This document shows positions 8,716 to 17,955 of a stretch of 34,846 bases of DNA, piece by piece. Both the position numbers and the translations under genes were made by a program. A model generated the notes under the pieces. The model ran no database searches. It worked only from the letters and a program-made list of their open reading frames with translations, and was not told the origin of the DNA. How positions within the stretch are numbered: position 1 is the stretch's first letter; each line of letters begins with the position of its first letter. The DNA lies in assembly GCA_016711105.1 (NCBI GenBank), contig JADJTO010000021.1, positions 1-34,846 on the forward strand, read 5' to 3'. The DNA comes from Micropruina sp. (GTDB taxonomy: Bacteria > Actinomycetota > Actinomycetes > Propionibacteriales > Propionibacteriaceae).

Positions 8716-9652
8716 TCTGTGTAATGCACCCATCTCTTCTGGGCGAGCAGCTGCAAGCCGGTCACCGCCAACAGGATCACGAACAACACCAGCGCCAACG
8801 CCGAGCTACGCCCGAAGTTGAGTTCCCGGAACGCGATCTGCACGATCTCGTACACGATCGTGCGGGCGCTGGCCGGGGCGGTGGTGTCGAAGAAGAAGTA
8901 GATGTAGTCGAACACCTGGAACGAACCGATGATGCTGGTGATCGAGAGAAACAGGATCGTCGGCGACAACATGGGGATCGTGATCTTGAACAGCTTTTGA
9001 ATCTCCGACGCGCCGTCGATGGAGGCCGCCTCCATCAGCGACTGAGGAACGTTCTCCAACCCGGCCATGAACATCACCATCTGGTAGCCCATGCCCTGCC
9101 AGATCGACACGATCACCATCACCGGGATCACCGTGGTCGGGTTCTGCAACCAGTCGGGCGCTGTGATCCCGATTTGCTCAAGCGCACCGTTGATCGGTGA
9201 CAGTTCTGGGTTCAGCAACCACAACCAGATCGCCGACACCGCCACCGTCGAGGTGATCACCGGGGCGAAGTAGAAGACCCGGTAGATGTTCCTGGCTCGC
9301 TTGGTGACCTGCAACAGCAACGCCGCCATGAAGCCCGAAATCAACAGCCCGGGCACCTGCAACACGGTGAACCACAGGGTGTTCACCATCGAGGTCACGA
9401 TCTGCGGATCGGTGAAGACCCAGATGAAGTTGTCAGCCCGGCAAACGAGCGGTTGCCGAACCCGTCCCAGTTGAGGAACGCGAGCACGAACGCGCAGACC
9501 AACGGCCCGAGCAGGAACACCAGCATGCCGATCAACTGCGGTGCCAGGAAGGTGTAGCCGAACACCGTGTCCTTCTGTCTCTGGGTGCCTCCTGCACCCT
9601 TGGACGGTGGCGCGCCGGTGGCGCGCCCCGCCTCTTTGGTCGCGACCGCCAT
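8712..9652 (-). CDS. Carbohydrate ABC transporter permease (MalF/UgpA type)
   Basis: Partner permease of the same sugar importer. It starts MAVATKEAGRATGAPP, with a flexible cytosolic N-terminus before the first helix FGYTFLAPQLIGMLVFLLGP. After a single frame change near 9430-9450 it continues IVTSMVNTLWFTVLQVPGLL, RNIYRVFYFAPVITSTVAVS, VIPVMVIVSIWQGMGYQMVM and the EAA loop LMEAASIDGASEIQKLFKIT, then SALALVLFVILLAVTGLQLL. About 313 residues. The start ATG (9652) is only four bases from the stop of the binding-protein gene (9657-9659), so the three genes form one operon transcribed leftward from the 11.0-11.4 kb promoter region. Confidence 0.92.
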
Positions 9653-9656
9653 CGAC

Positions 9657-11012
9657 CTAGCCCCCTGCGTTGATGAATGCCGCGATCTTGGTGGCGAAGT
9701 CCTTCGCGGTTGCCCCGCCCTTGATCAGCTTGTCGATCTCGGTGCCCAGGTTGGTCGACACCTTCGAGCTGCCGGCGATGGCAATCGGGACAGCCCAGCC
9801 CTTGGCGGCCACGTCGGTGAACACCTTGGCATTGGCGGGGACGCCACCCTCGAGCACGATGTCCTCCAGACCGCTGACCGCCGGCACCGCATTACCACCG
9901 CCGGCCAACCGCGCCCGCTGCCCGTCAGCATTCACGTAGCGAGCCATGAACATCAGCGCGGCCTGCTTGTCCTTCGCGGCGGTCTGGACCGACATTGCCG
10001 CGGTGTACACCGCTGACCGGCATGACCGTCTTGCCGTCCTCCGAGGGCATCGGCGCGACGTCGTACTGCAAGTTCTTCAGCTTCTTCAGGTTCGGCAGGA
10101 TCCCCGGCCGTACTGCGTGGTCGCCAGCTGACCGCCGTAGAACAGCGCGTCGACGCCCTGACCCTTCGGCAGCGAGCCACCGTAGGCGATCGTGCCTGCC
10201 TTGAAGTGAGCGAACAGCCACGCCAGCGTCTCCAGGGCCTTGGGGTCGGTGTCGAAGACCACCTTCGTGCCGTCCTCGTTGATCGCGTTGCCGCCGAACG
10301 TGGTGATCAACGAGGAAGATGTCGAACCAGTTACCCTCGACCACCATGCCGCGCTTGCCGGTCGCCTTCACCTTGACCAGCAGGTCGTCGAACGCCGCCC
10401 GGTTCCAGGTGCCGGCGGCGAAGGCCGCTGCCAGGATCGGTCGTGACGCCCGCCTCGGTGAGCAGGCCCTTGTTGAACCAGAACACCTTCGGGTTGCAGT
10501 CGGCGGGACGCCGTAGAGCTTGCCGTCTTTGCCCTTGCACCACTGGTAGAGGCCGGGAACACATCGGCAGGCTTGAGCGGCGAGTCGGCCGAGGCCAGGA
10601 GTCGTCCAGGGGCTCCAGCTTCCCGCTGCTGATCATCGGGGCCATCGACGAGTCGCCGACGTAGAACGCGTCGGGAGCCGACCCGCCTGCCAACTGGGTC
10701 AGCAGCTTGGTCTGGTAGTCACCCACCACCTGCTGCCAGGTGACCTTGTTGCCGTGCTTGGCGGTGTAGTCCGCCGAGACCCGCTTGTAGGCGTCCGCCT
10801 CACCCGGGTTCGCCCACGAGGCCGGGTCACCGGACCGGTGGCAGCCGCACTCCCGCCACCGGTAGCGCTAGCGCCGGCACTCGGCGTTGCGGCGGGGCAC
10901 AACCCGCCAACAGCGTGCCGGCACCAGTCATGCCCAGGCCGGCCAAGGCGGCCCCACCCAGGAACCCCCGACGGGACACTGACCGCTCCGCCACGTTCAC
11001 AATTTCGCTCAT
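9657..11012 (-). CDS. Sugar ABC transporter substrate-binding lipoprotein, Tat-exported (frame-broken)
   Basis: Captures the sugar outside the membrane and delivers it to the two permeases. ATG 11012 follows a strong AGGAGGAG site. The N-terminus has a twin-arginine motif, SRRGFLGG, at about residues 13-20, a hydrophobic stretch and a lipobox LLAGC at about 34-38, so the protein is probably Tat-exported and lipid-anchored. The mature part shows DAFYVGDSSMAPMISSGKLE, PLDD, the YGVP..CNPKVFWFNKGLL strand, VVEGNWFDIF, INEDGTKVVFDTDPKALETL, DALFYGGQLATTQYG and AALMFMARYVNADGQ, ending in ATKIAAFINAGG. This is the extracellular solute-binding family 1 layout. About five frame changes lie between 9990 and 10900. 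First gene of the operon. Confidence 0.9.
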
Positions 11013-11106
11013 GAGCTCCTCCTCGAGTCTCAACGCCCCGCCAAGCAACCTGGCGCGTCACGATGGCTCGGACACTACAGGAGTAGATTCAGAGTGACAA
11101 TCCCTA

Positions 11107-11122
11107 TTTTGGTAACGTTTTG
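11107..11122. promoter_or_regulatory. Operator-like site upstream of the sugar ABC operon
   Basis: TTTTGGTAACGTTTTG contains the palindromic core AACGTT common in LacI-family operators. It lies downstream of a perfect minus-strand TTGACA (11156-11151), near where the -10 and start point of the ABC operon would be, though I find no good -10 match. Repression of the operon by a LacI-type protein is inferred. It does not match the TGAAACCTTT sites near the lacI gene at 2699. Confidence 0.4.
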
Positions 11123-11276
11123 TGCATCGTCCAAACCTATTGCGGCGCCCTGTCAATACTTGTAGGTTGCACCCCTGACGCCGGGGGAAGGCCTAGTGAG
11201 CGGCAGGTTCCGATGGCCGACACGATGACCTATTTGGCATATCCAGCGCAGGCCGCTCCCTGTGAACCGCGTTGAG

Positions 11277-11305
11277 AGCGCTATCCTCTCGCTTGCCAAA
11301 GCGCT
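11277..11305. promoter_or_regulatory. Paired AGCGCT palindromes upstream of the alpha-galactosidase gene
   Basis: Two palindromic cores, GAGAGCGCTATC and AAAGCGCTTCG, have centres 23 bases apart (about two helical turns) and lie about 90-120 bases before the rightward gene at 11395. AGCGCT cores are common in LacI-family operators, but a proposed regulator cannot be named. The remaining 11013-11394 intergenic sequence shows no gene. Confidence 0.35.
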
Positions 11306-11394
11306 TCGAGCGGATTTCAGGTAAAGCCGAATTGTCGGGGCAGCTTTGAGCTAGCCACCGGGAGTCCCGACAGGCCCACGAAGGAGTACCGATC

Positions 11395-12637
11395 ATGCTT
11401 GCTGGTCCCTCCGCCGAGCGCCCGCGTCCCGGTCTACTCGACCTGGTACACCTTCACCCAAGATATCGACGACGCCCTGGTCCGCTCCGAGGCTGCGCAG
11501 GCGGCCCATCTCGGGTGCGGCTCGCTGTTCATCGATGACGGCTGGCAGCGCCACGGACACGGCCGCGGCTACCAGGGTTGCGGTGACTGGCTGCCCGACG
11601 AGGCGAAGTTCCCGGCGCTGGCAGAGACCATCGCGAGTATTCACGACAGTGGGTTGGCCGCGGCGCTGTGGCTGGCCCCACTGCTGCTCGGGACGCAGAG
11701 CGAGGTGTATCCGCGCCTGGTGCACCTGGCTCCGCTCTGGCTGGAGGCGGCGAACTGCTACGTCCTCGATCCGCGCCAGGCCGACGTCCGGACGTTCGTC
11801 GCCGACACCTGCTGCCGACTGGTGATCGACTACGGGGTCGACCTGCTCAAGATCGACTTCCTGGATGAGGCGATGATCTACGGGGAGGCCACCGGGGACG
11901 GCGACCTGGCTGACGTCGGCGAAGCTATGGCCGCGATGTTGGGCCAGATTCGCGAGGCGCTCTCCGCGGTGGGCCGCGACCAGGTCGGGTTCGAGTTCCG
12001 TCAGCCCTACGTCAGCCCGGCGCTCTCCCGCTACGGCGAGATTCTGCGAGCCAGCGATTGCCCGGCCGACGCCCACCAGAACCGCCTGGCCACGATCGAC
12101 TCCCGCCTCTTTGCCGCCGGACGAGTCGTCCACGCCGATCCGATGATGTGGGGCGCCGCAGGCGGCGCGGTGGCGGTCGCCCAACAGCTCTACGCCGGCT
12201 GGTTCGCGGTTCCGCAGATCTCGATGCGGCTCTCGGCCCTTGACCAGGTGCAGGCGGCGGCGCTGCGTGGCCTGCTCGCTCTGTGGCGCGATCAGGCGGA
12301 GGTGGCCCTGGACGGCGTGCTCACCGGCGAGGGAGCCGAACGCGGCTACGACCTTGTCCGGGCCGTCCGAACCGATCTCGAACGCAGCGTGATCGCCCGC
12401 TACACCCCGGTGGTGGTCGAGCTGGACGAGGCCCCCACGGCTGAGGTGACGCTGATCAACGCGACCTCGTCGGGCCGGATCGCGGTGCGGACGTCGCGGC
12501 CGATCCTGGGAGGTGTTGTGCGGGATGCCGCGGCGGCCGGGGTCGGCGACCTCGACCCGACCGGAAGCGGCTTGGTCGATGTGGGTGTGCCGGCGTTCGG
12601 CAGCGTCACGCTGCGCCTCGGGGGAGCGCCCGGGTGA
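11395..12637 (+). CDS. Short GH36-type alpha-galactosidase
   Basis: Removes terminal alpha-galactose from oligosaccharides such as raffinose or melibiose, or a related alpha-galactoside. ATG 11395 has a good GAAGGAG site. One base appears extra within the first five codons, after which a clean frame begins VPPPSARVPVYSTWYTFTQD. The TIM barrel shows GSLFIDDGWQ, LAAALWLAPLLLG, the nucleophile motif LLKIDFLDEA (Asp about residue 153) and the acid/base region ILRASDCPAD (Asp about residue 220), then WFAVPQISMRLSAL, followed by a beta-rich C-terminal domain. At about 413 residues it lacks the N-terminal beta-supersandwich of classical 700-residue GH36 enzymes. No signal peptide, so cytosolic. It overlaps the next gene by four bases (GTGA). 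Substrate is inferred from fold and neighbours. Confidence 0.82.
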
Positions 12638-13188
12638 CCGTGCTGCCGACGCTCCTTCATCTCAACGGTCCGCCGGGGATCGGCAAGTCGACGCTGGCCG
12701 CTTTGTGGGCCGAGCGACATCCGGGGACGCTCAACCTGGACAGCGACACGCTGCACCGGTTGATCGGTGGCTGGCGCGACGAGGACGGAGCGACGCATCA
12801 GATTGTGCGTCCGTTGGCGTTGGCGATGGCGGCGACCCACCTTCAGGGCGGCCGGGACGTGGTGATGCCGCAGTTCCTCGGACGCCTCACCGAGATCCAG
12901 AAGTTCGAGCAGGTCGCCTTGACGAACGGCGGCGTCTTCCGCGAGGTCGTCCTGCTCGCCGACAAGCCGGAGTCGATCGCCCGCTTCGAGCGACGCGAGG
13001 ACGTCAGCGAATGGGACGAGCACAACCGGGCGCTGGTCGCGCGGCTCGGGGGACACGCCTTTCTGGCCGCGATGTACGACCAGCTGCACGAGGCTTTGGC
13101 GTCGCGGGCCTCAGCCGTGATCGTCCGCAGTGGACAAGGCGCGATCGAGGAAACCTACGCCGCCATCGAAGAAGCGCTCCGGACCTGA
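12634..13188 (+). CDS. P-loop kinase-like ATPase (AAA_33 type)
   Basis: A 184-residue single-domain NTPase. Walker A is GPPGIGKST at residues 12-20. DSDTLHRL follows, in the position of the acidic substrate-binding strand of small kinases. VVMPQFLGRLTEIQKFEQVA and the VVLLADKPESIARFERRE strand-plus-arginine region resemble predicted kinases of the COG0645/COG4639 or zeta/gluconate-kinase-like groups. GTG 12634 overlaps the alpha-galactosidase stop, so translation is coupled. Phosphorylation of a sugar released by the preceding enzyme is possible but is only a guess from context. The 3' end overlaps the tail of the convergent HAD gene by 78 bases. Confidence 0.72.
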   Translation: MTVLPTLLHLNGPPGIGKSTLAALWAERHPGTLNLDSDTLHRLIGGWRDEDGATHQIVRPLALAMAATHLQGGRDVVMPQFLGRLTEIQKFEQVALTNGGVFREVVLLADKPESIARFERREDVSEWDEHNRALVARLGGHAFLAAMYDQLHEALASRASAVIVRSGQGAIEETYAAIEEALRT

Positions 13189-13779
13189 GGGCAGCAGGGC
13201 GTCCAGCCAAGCGGCGGTGTCGGCATCGTCGACCCACAGGTGCGCCGACCAACCGAGCGCGAGGGCGGCCTCCACGTTGGGCGGCCGGTCGTCGATGAAC
13301 GCGATCTGCTGCGGCGGCAAGGCCAGCGTGTCGGTGACCAGGTGATAGATGGCCGGGTCGGGTTTGGTCAGGCCCAGCTCCGCCGAGACGAACCAATGGT
13401 CGACCGCGTCCCGCCAGGGCACCGTGAGTAGTTCCAGGCCGAGGCGGGCCGGGGCGTTGGAGAGGATCGCGGTGACCAGTCCCGCGGCCCGGACTCGGTG
13501 AACCAGGGCCAGTGCGGACGGGCGGATCTCGCACCAGAGCTCGGCGTCCGTCCGGGCCAGGAGGGCGATCCGCTCGGCGGTCGCGGGGAGGCCGAGACGG
13601 GTCAACAGCGGTCCTCAGTAGGCGGCATCGGAGCCTCCCTCGTCGTACTCGCGTCGCCCCGTCCAATACAGAGCCTCGAACGCGGACGCGTCCACGCCCA
13701 GGGCGGCGGACGGGCGCTGGAAGAGCTCCGGGGGGTCGGAGAGAACCTTGCCCAGGTCGAACACGACTGCACGAATCAT
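13111..13779 (-). CDS. HAD-family hydrolase with an in-frame TGA
   Basis: A phosphatase-like hydrolase of the HAD superfamily. From ATG 13779 the protein reads MIRAVVFDLGKVLSDPPELF. The first motif here is DLGKV, where the usual second Asp is replaced by Lys. Motif II is AILSNAP, and the motif III/IV region is LGLTKPDPAIYH then QIAFIDDRPPNVEAALALGW, giving about 222 residues. At 13615-13617 a TGA interrupts the frame inside DAAY-stop-GPLLTRLG, exactly where homologues have Trp. A single G-to-A change of TGG would explain it, and the frame is otherwise open. The lost motif I nucleophile context (D.D to D.G) means catalytic competence is uncertain. The C-terminus overlaps the kinase-like gene on the other strand. 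Confidence 0.8.
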
Positions 13780-13808
13780 CTGGGTATCGTCTCACCGCCG
13801 CTGGCAAG

Positions 13809-14453
13809 ATGGCCGGCATGGCGAGTTGGGGTGGGTCGGCGGAGCGTCCGGCGCTGTTCTTTTCCGGGCCGGACGACTTCCGGGACTGGCTGGTCGCCAA
13901 CCACCAGACCCAGAGCGAACTCTGGATGGGGCTGTATAAGAAGCACGTGCCGGAGCGGGGCCTGACCTGGGCGCAGGCGGTCCCCGAGGCGCTGTGTTTC
14001 GGCTGGATCGATTCGGTGGCGCAGCGGATCGACGCCGATGCCACCCGGCAGCGCTGGACGCCGCGCAGGCCGTCCTCGACCTGGAGTCTGGTCAACATCG
14101 CGTTCGTCGACGAGCTGACCAAACAGGGACGGATGCACCCCGCCGGCTTGGCTGCCTTCGAGCGCCGCAGCGAAACCAGGACGGGCACCTACTCCCATGA
14201 GCAGGGGGCGCAGCCGGCGTTGACCCCGGCGGAGGAAGCGCGCGTCCGGGCCGATCCGGCGGCCGCTCACTTCTTCTTCGAACGGGCCACCGCCACCTAT
14301 CGCCGGACGTGCGCGCACTGGATTCATTCAGCCAAAACGGAGGCGACGCGGGAGAAGCGGCTGGCCGAGCTGATCGCTGATTCAGCCGCCGGGCTGATTG
14401 TCAAGAACCAACGCTATGGGGAGGTGCCACGCTGGGCGCGGCCCGTGGAGTAG
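13809..14453 (+). CDS. YdeI/OmpD-associated (OmdA-type) family protein
   Basis: About 214 residues. Recognisable blocks are ALFFSGPDDFRDWLVANH, ELWMGLYKKHVPERGLTWAQ, VPEALCFGWIDSVAQRID, TRQRWTPRRPSSTWSLVNIA and a C-terminal CAHWIHSAKTEATREKRLAE. The CFGWIDS and TPR.P.S.WS motifs are diagnostic of the YdeI/OmdA family, whose members have been linked to bacteriocin protection and stress but whose biochemistry is unclear. Start ATG 13809 or 13818; neither has a strong ribosome-binding site. It lies 30 bases from the divergent HAD gene start, so both probably use the same short promoter region. Frame intact. Confidence 0.85.
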   Translation: MAGMASWGGSAERPALFFSGPDDFRDWLVANHQTQSELWMGLYKKHVPERGLTWAQAVPEALCFGWIDSVAQRIDADATRQRWTPRRPSSTWSLVNIAFVDELTKQGRMHPAGLAAFERRSETRTGTYSHEQGAQPALTPAEEARVRADPAAAHFFFERATATYRRTCAHWIHSAKTEATREKRLAELIADSAAGLIVKNQRYGEVPRWARPVE

Positions 14454-14539
14454 GTCGGAGGCACGGTGCGGCCGCGCAAGTCGCCGCGATCAAGGGGCGG
14501 GATCTGTCGGAGCGTGGGCCCGCTTCGGTAGTGTCAAGT

Positions 14540-16096
14540 ATGGGGGACACGCGCGTGATCGTCGTCGGGGCGGGGCATAACGGGCTCACTGCTGCCACGT
14601 ACCTCGCGCGGGCCGGCGTCGCCGTGACGCTGCTCGAACGCCTACCGACCGTGGGCGGGGCAGCCGTGTCGGCCACCGCGTTTCCGGGGGTGGACGCGCA
14701 ACTGTCGCGCTTCTCCTACTTGGTCAGCTTGATGCCGAAGCAGATCATCAACGACCTCGGCCTCGACGTCCGGCTGATCAGGCGTCGCTACGCCTCTTAT
14801 ACCCCGCTGCCGGGCGGCTTTCAGGGGTTGCTGGTCGATCACGCCGATCCGGCCGGCACTGCGGCGTCCTTCGCCTGCGTCGGCGCGGTCGCGGACGTCC
14901 GGGGCTTCAACGCCTTCTACGAGCGCACCGGACGGATGGCGCGGGCGCTCTTCCCGACCATGACCGGCCCGCTGCCGACCGAGTCCGAGGTCCGCGGGAT
15001 GATCGGCGCCAGCGAGTGGGAAGACTTCGTGGAGCGTCCGATCAATGAGGTGATCGAGCGGTCGGTCAGCCATGATCTGGTCCGCGGGGTGGTCGCCTCC
15101 GATGCTCTGATCGGCACCTTCGCCGCGCTGGACGACCCCGAGCGGGAGCAGAACCGCTGTCTGCTCTATCACGTGATCGGCGGCGGCACCGGTCACTGGG
15201 ACGTGCCCCAGGGCGGGATGGGTGCGGTCACCGGCGGGTTGAAGCGGGTGGCCCGGGCGGCCGGGGTGGAGATCGTCACCAACGCCGAGGTGACCGCGAT
15301 CACCCCCGACGGCGAGGTGACCTACCGCGAGGGCGACGCCGAGCATCGGGTCCGCGGCGACCTGGTCCTTGCTGGGGTGGCTCCGGCGGTGTTGGCCACG
15401 TTGACCGGTTCGGCCACCTCCGGCCAGGCCCGGCCCGAAGGGGCCCAGCTGAAGGTGAACATGTTGCTCCGCCGGCTGCCGCGTACCCGGGAGCGGACGA
15501 TGAAACCTGAGGCGGCGTTCGGCGGCACCTTCCACATCAACGAGACCTACACCCAACTGGTCTCCGCTCGGGAGGCCGCGTTGGCCGGACGGGTGCCCGA
15601 CCCGTTGCCGTGCGAGATCTACTGCCATTCGTTGGCTGATCGGACGATCCTGGGCGACGGGATGGGGATCGACGGGTTCCAGACGATGACCCTCTTCGGC
15701 CTCCAGGTGCCGGATCGGCTGGTCGACCAGTTGGGCAACGACGTGCTCCGGGAGCAGGCCGGGGCGGCGGCGCTCGCCTCGCTCAACTCGGTGTTGGACG
15801 AGCCGATCGAGCCGCTGCTGGCCCTCGATGCCAACGGCAACCCGTGCTTGGAGGTCAAGACGACCCGGGACGTGGAGCACGCCCTGAACATGCCGGGCGG
15901 GCAGATCTTCCACGGACCACTCTCGTGGCCTTGGTTGGACGACGACGCCCCCCGCAGCACCCCGGCGCAACGTTGGGGCGTGGACACCGAACACGACCGG
16001 ATCCTGCTCTGCGGGTCGGGTTCGCGTCGCGGCGGCGGGGTGTCCGGGATCGGTGGACACAGTGCCGCGATGGCGGCGTTGGAACTGATCGGCTGA
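14540..16096 (+). CDS. FAD-dependent oxidoreductase, phytoene-desaturase/PYROXD2 type
   Basis: A flavoprotein of about 518 residues. The dinucleotide-binding motif VIVVGAGHNGLTAATYLARA is at the N-terminus, followed by the conserved LLERLPTVGGAAVSA. Later blocks include FPGVDAQLSRFSYLVSLMP, GGGTGHWDVPQGGMGAVTGG, VTNAEVTAI, and a C-terminal FAD motif LLCGSGSRRGGGVSGIGGHS. This pattern matches the NAD(P)/FAD-dependent oxidoreductase group related to CrtI and human PYROXD2. No carotenoid synthesis genes are near, so the substrate is unknown. ATG 14540 is preferred; GTG 14531 is in frame upstream. Neither shows a clear ribosome-binding site. Frame intact, and base composition is like the neighbours. 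Confidence 0.82.
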   Translation: MGDTRVIVVGAGHNGLTAATYLARAGVAVTLLERLPTVGGAAVSATAFPGVDAQLSRFSYLVSLMPKQIINDLGLDVRLIRRRYASYTPLPGGFQGLLVDHADPAGTAASFACVGAVADVRGFNAFYERTGRMARALFPTMTGPLPTESEVRGMIGASEWEDFVERPINEVIERSVSHDLVRGVVASDALIGTFAALDDPEREQNRCLLYHVIGGGTGHWDVPQGGMGAVTGGLKRVARAAGVEIVTNAEVTAITPDGEVTYREGDAEHRVRGDLVLAGVAPAVLATLTGSATSGQARPEGAQLKVNMLLRRLPRTRERTMKPEAAFGGTFHINETYTQLVSAREAALAGRVPDPLPCEIYCHSLADRTILGDGMGIDGFQTMTLFGLQVPDRLVDQLGNDVLREQAGAAALASLNSVLDEPIEPLLALDANGNPCLEVKTTRDVEHALNMPGGQIFHGPLSWPWLDDDAPRSTPAQRWGVDTEHDRILLCGSGSRRGGGVSGIGGHSAAMAALELIG

Positions 16097-16157
16097 CTTT
16101 TTGTCGGGGGCTCCGGCTACCGTCGCTCGTAACTAGTCGAGTTGTAGGAGGTACCCG

Positions 16158-16763
16158 GTGTCCGAGTCGCGTGATGAGGCTCCCGTCGATGATCACAAGG
16201 CGACGCTGCTGCGCTACCTTCAGGCTGCTCGTGGCTCCCTGATGTGGAAGCTTGAAGGGCTCAGTGAATACCAACTGCGGCGCCCGATGACCCCCACCGG
16301 CACGAACCTGCTCGGGTTGGTGAAGCACCTGGCCAGCGTCGAGTTGGGCTACTTCGGCGACTGTCTGGGGCGGCCTTCTGGGATCGAACTTCCCTGGGAC
16401 GCGGAGGACTCCGAACCCAACGCCGACATGTGGGCCACCGCGGACGAATCCTCGGAGTTCATCGTCGGTCTCTACCGGCAGGCGTGGGCTCATGCGGACG
16501 CGTCATTCGCGGCCCTCGACCTGGACGCTCCCGCGCAGGTGCCGTGGTGGGGAGAGAAGGGGAACACCAGTTTGAATGTGTTGCTCGTTCACATGATCGC
16601 TGAGACGCATCGGCACGCCGGGCATGCCGACATCGTTCGGGAGATGATCGACGGTGCGGTCGGGCTCAGGCAAGGAAATACCAACCTGCCGCCCGTGGAG
16701 CCCGAATACTGGCAGGCGTATCGCGAGCGGCTGGAGGCGGTTGCCCTGGCGGCGGGTGGCTGA
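16158..16763 (+). CDS. DinB-family (DUF664) metal-binding protein
   Basis: About 201 residues with the DinB four-helix-bundle layout. The first metal histidine is in LLGLVKHLASVE (His about 57) and the second pair in the helix MIAETHRHAGHADIV (His about 151-156). In actinobacteria such proteins often act as thiol-dependent, especially mycothiol-dependent, transferases or detoxification enzymes; the specific reaction here is unknown. The GTG start follows a strong AGGAGG at the right distance. No overlap with neighbours: it ends 5 bases from the end of the convergent ATPase gene. Frame intact. Confidence 0.9.
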   Translation: MSESRDEAPVDDHKATLLRYLQAARGSLMWKLEGLSEYQLRRPMTPTGTNLLGLVKHLASVELGYFGDCLGRPSGIELPWDAEDSEPNADMWATADESSEFIVGLYRQAWAHADASFAALDLDAPAQVPWWGEKGNTSLNVLLVHMIAETHRHAGHADIVREMIDGAVGLRQGNTNLPPVEPEYWQAYRERLEAVALAAGG

Positions 16764-16768
16764 ACCGC

Positions 16769-17941
16769 TCAGCTCCCGGAGCGGAGGAATCGTCCGAAGT
16801 GCGGCACGGTGAACGCGATCTGACCACGCTCGGCGGAGTAGATCAGGCCCTTCTTGATCAGGGTGTCCCGGGCCGGGGAAAGCGACTGAGGTCGGCGTCC
16901 GAGAACGGCGGCCACGTCGGCTGACTGCACCACTCCCTCATCACCGGTGGAGGCGTCCGCCATCGCTCTGAGGTAGTCGCGTTCAGCCGGGGTGGCCCGC
17001 TCGAAGCGTGAGCCGAAGAAGCCGAGGGCGAGTTCACGCTCGGCTTCGGGGGCGGCCACGGTTACGTCCGAGGCGGTGATCGGGGCCGGGGGCCACGTCC
17101 CACACGACCTTGCCGTAGGCCTGCACGAAGTAGGGGTAGCCGCCGGTCGCGGCATACATCGCGGCCAGGGCCTCGTCGCTGAACCGGGCGTCCTCTTCGG
17201 CGGCGGGGGCGCTCAGTGCCCAGTCGGCCGCGCTGCGCTCCAGCCGGTCGATCCGGGAGTAGGCGAACAGTCGCTCCGAATACGACTTGGACGCGCTGAG
17301 CACGGCCGGGAGGTGCGGCAGGCCGGCGCCGACGATGATCAGCGGGAGGCGTTGCTGGCCGAGCTCATGGCAGGCCGCGCACAGCGCCGACACGTCGTCG
17401 GGGCCGAGATCCTGCATCTCGTCGATGTAGATCGCCACCCCTTTCCCCTTGTCAGCGGCCAGTCCCGCGATGTCGGTGAGCAGTTCGACCAGGTCGATCT
17501 CGATGTCGCCGGAGTCCGCCCGTCCGGTGCTGCGGGGAGCCATGATCCCCGAACTCCACTCTCGTGCGCCTTGGCGTTGGCCGGCGCGTCCCGCTCGACG
17601 AACGCCTTCAGGGTGGAGAGCCCGCCGAGCACATCGGGGTGGGCGAGTTCCCGGATCGCCATGTGCAGGGCTGCCCCCAAGGGCCGCCGCAACCGCTGGT
17701 CGGGTCTGGCCTCCAGCTTCCCCGCCCCCCAGCCGGCTCGGACCGCCTTCGAGCGGAGCGCGTTCAGCAGAACCGTCTTGCCGACGCCGCGCAGCCCAGT
17801 CAGGATCAGCGATCGCTCCGGACGTCCGCGCGCGATCCGCTCCAGGACCACGTCGAAGCTGCTCAGTTGCTGATCGCGTCCGGCTAACTCCGGCGGACGT
17901 TGACCGGCGCCGGGGGCGTAGGGGTTCCTGATCGGGTCCAT
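16769..17941 (-). CDS. AAA ATPase with C-terminal winged-helix-like domain (frame-broken)
   Basis: About 390 residues, related to the archaeal-type ATPases/Orc1-like AAA_16 proteins. N-terminal MDPIRNPYAPGAGQRPPELA and a GRDQQL lead into Walker A, ILTGLRGVGKTVLLNAL. Walker B is VAIYIDEMQDLG and the sensor strand is PLIIVGAGLPHLPAVL. After the ATPase lid (ATGGYPYFVQAYGKVVWDVA) a winged-helix-like C-terminus carries ADVAAVLGRRPQSLSPARDT and LIKKGLIYSAERGQIAFTVP. Two frame changes, near 17545 and 17095. It is a lone gene, convergent with the DinB gene and divergent from the CDF gene. The role of these proteins (regulatory or defence-related STAND-like switch) is not established. Confidence 0.8.
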
Positions 17942-17949
17942 GATCGGAC

Positions 17950-17955
17950 TGTATA
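17950..17955 (-). promoter_or_regulatory. Candidate -10 giving a near-leaderless ATPase transcript
   Basis: On the minus strand TATACA lies eight bases before ATG 17941, with no ribosome-binding site between. A start point six or seven bases downstream would leave almost no leader, a common arrangement in actinobacteria. No convincing -35 is seen. Confidence 0.3.

Noticed and set aside
13615..13617. Selenocysteine or recoded TGA
   Set aside because: The residue expected there is Trp, not Cys; a one-base substitution is simpler.
13004..14188. 394-codon minus-strand frame spanning three genes
   Set aside because: It crosses the HAD, YdeI and kinase genes in a non-coding frame, and the real motifs lie in other frames.
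14642..16060. Open frame of 472 codons on the minus strand
   Set aside because: It is antisense to a clearly recognised FAD oxidoreductase; such long open antisense frames are expected in G+C-rich DNA. The translation is low complexity and shows no family motif.
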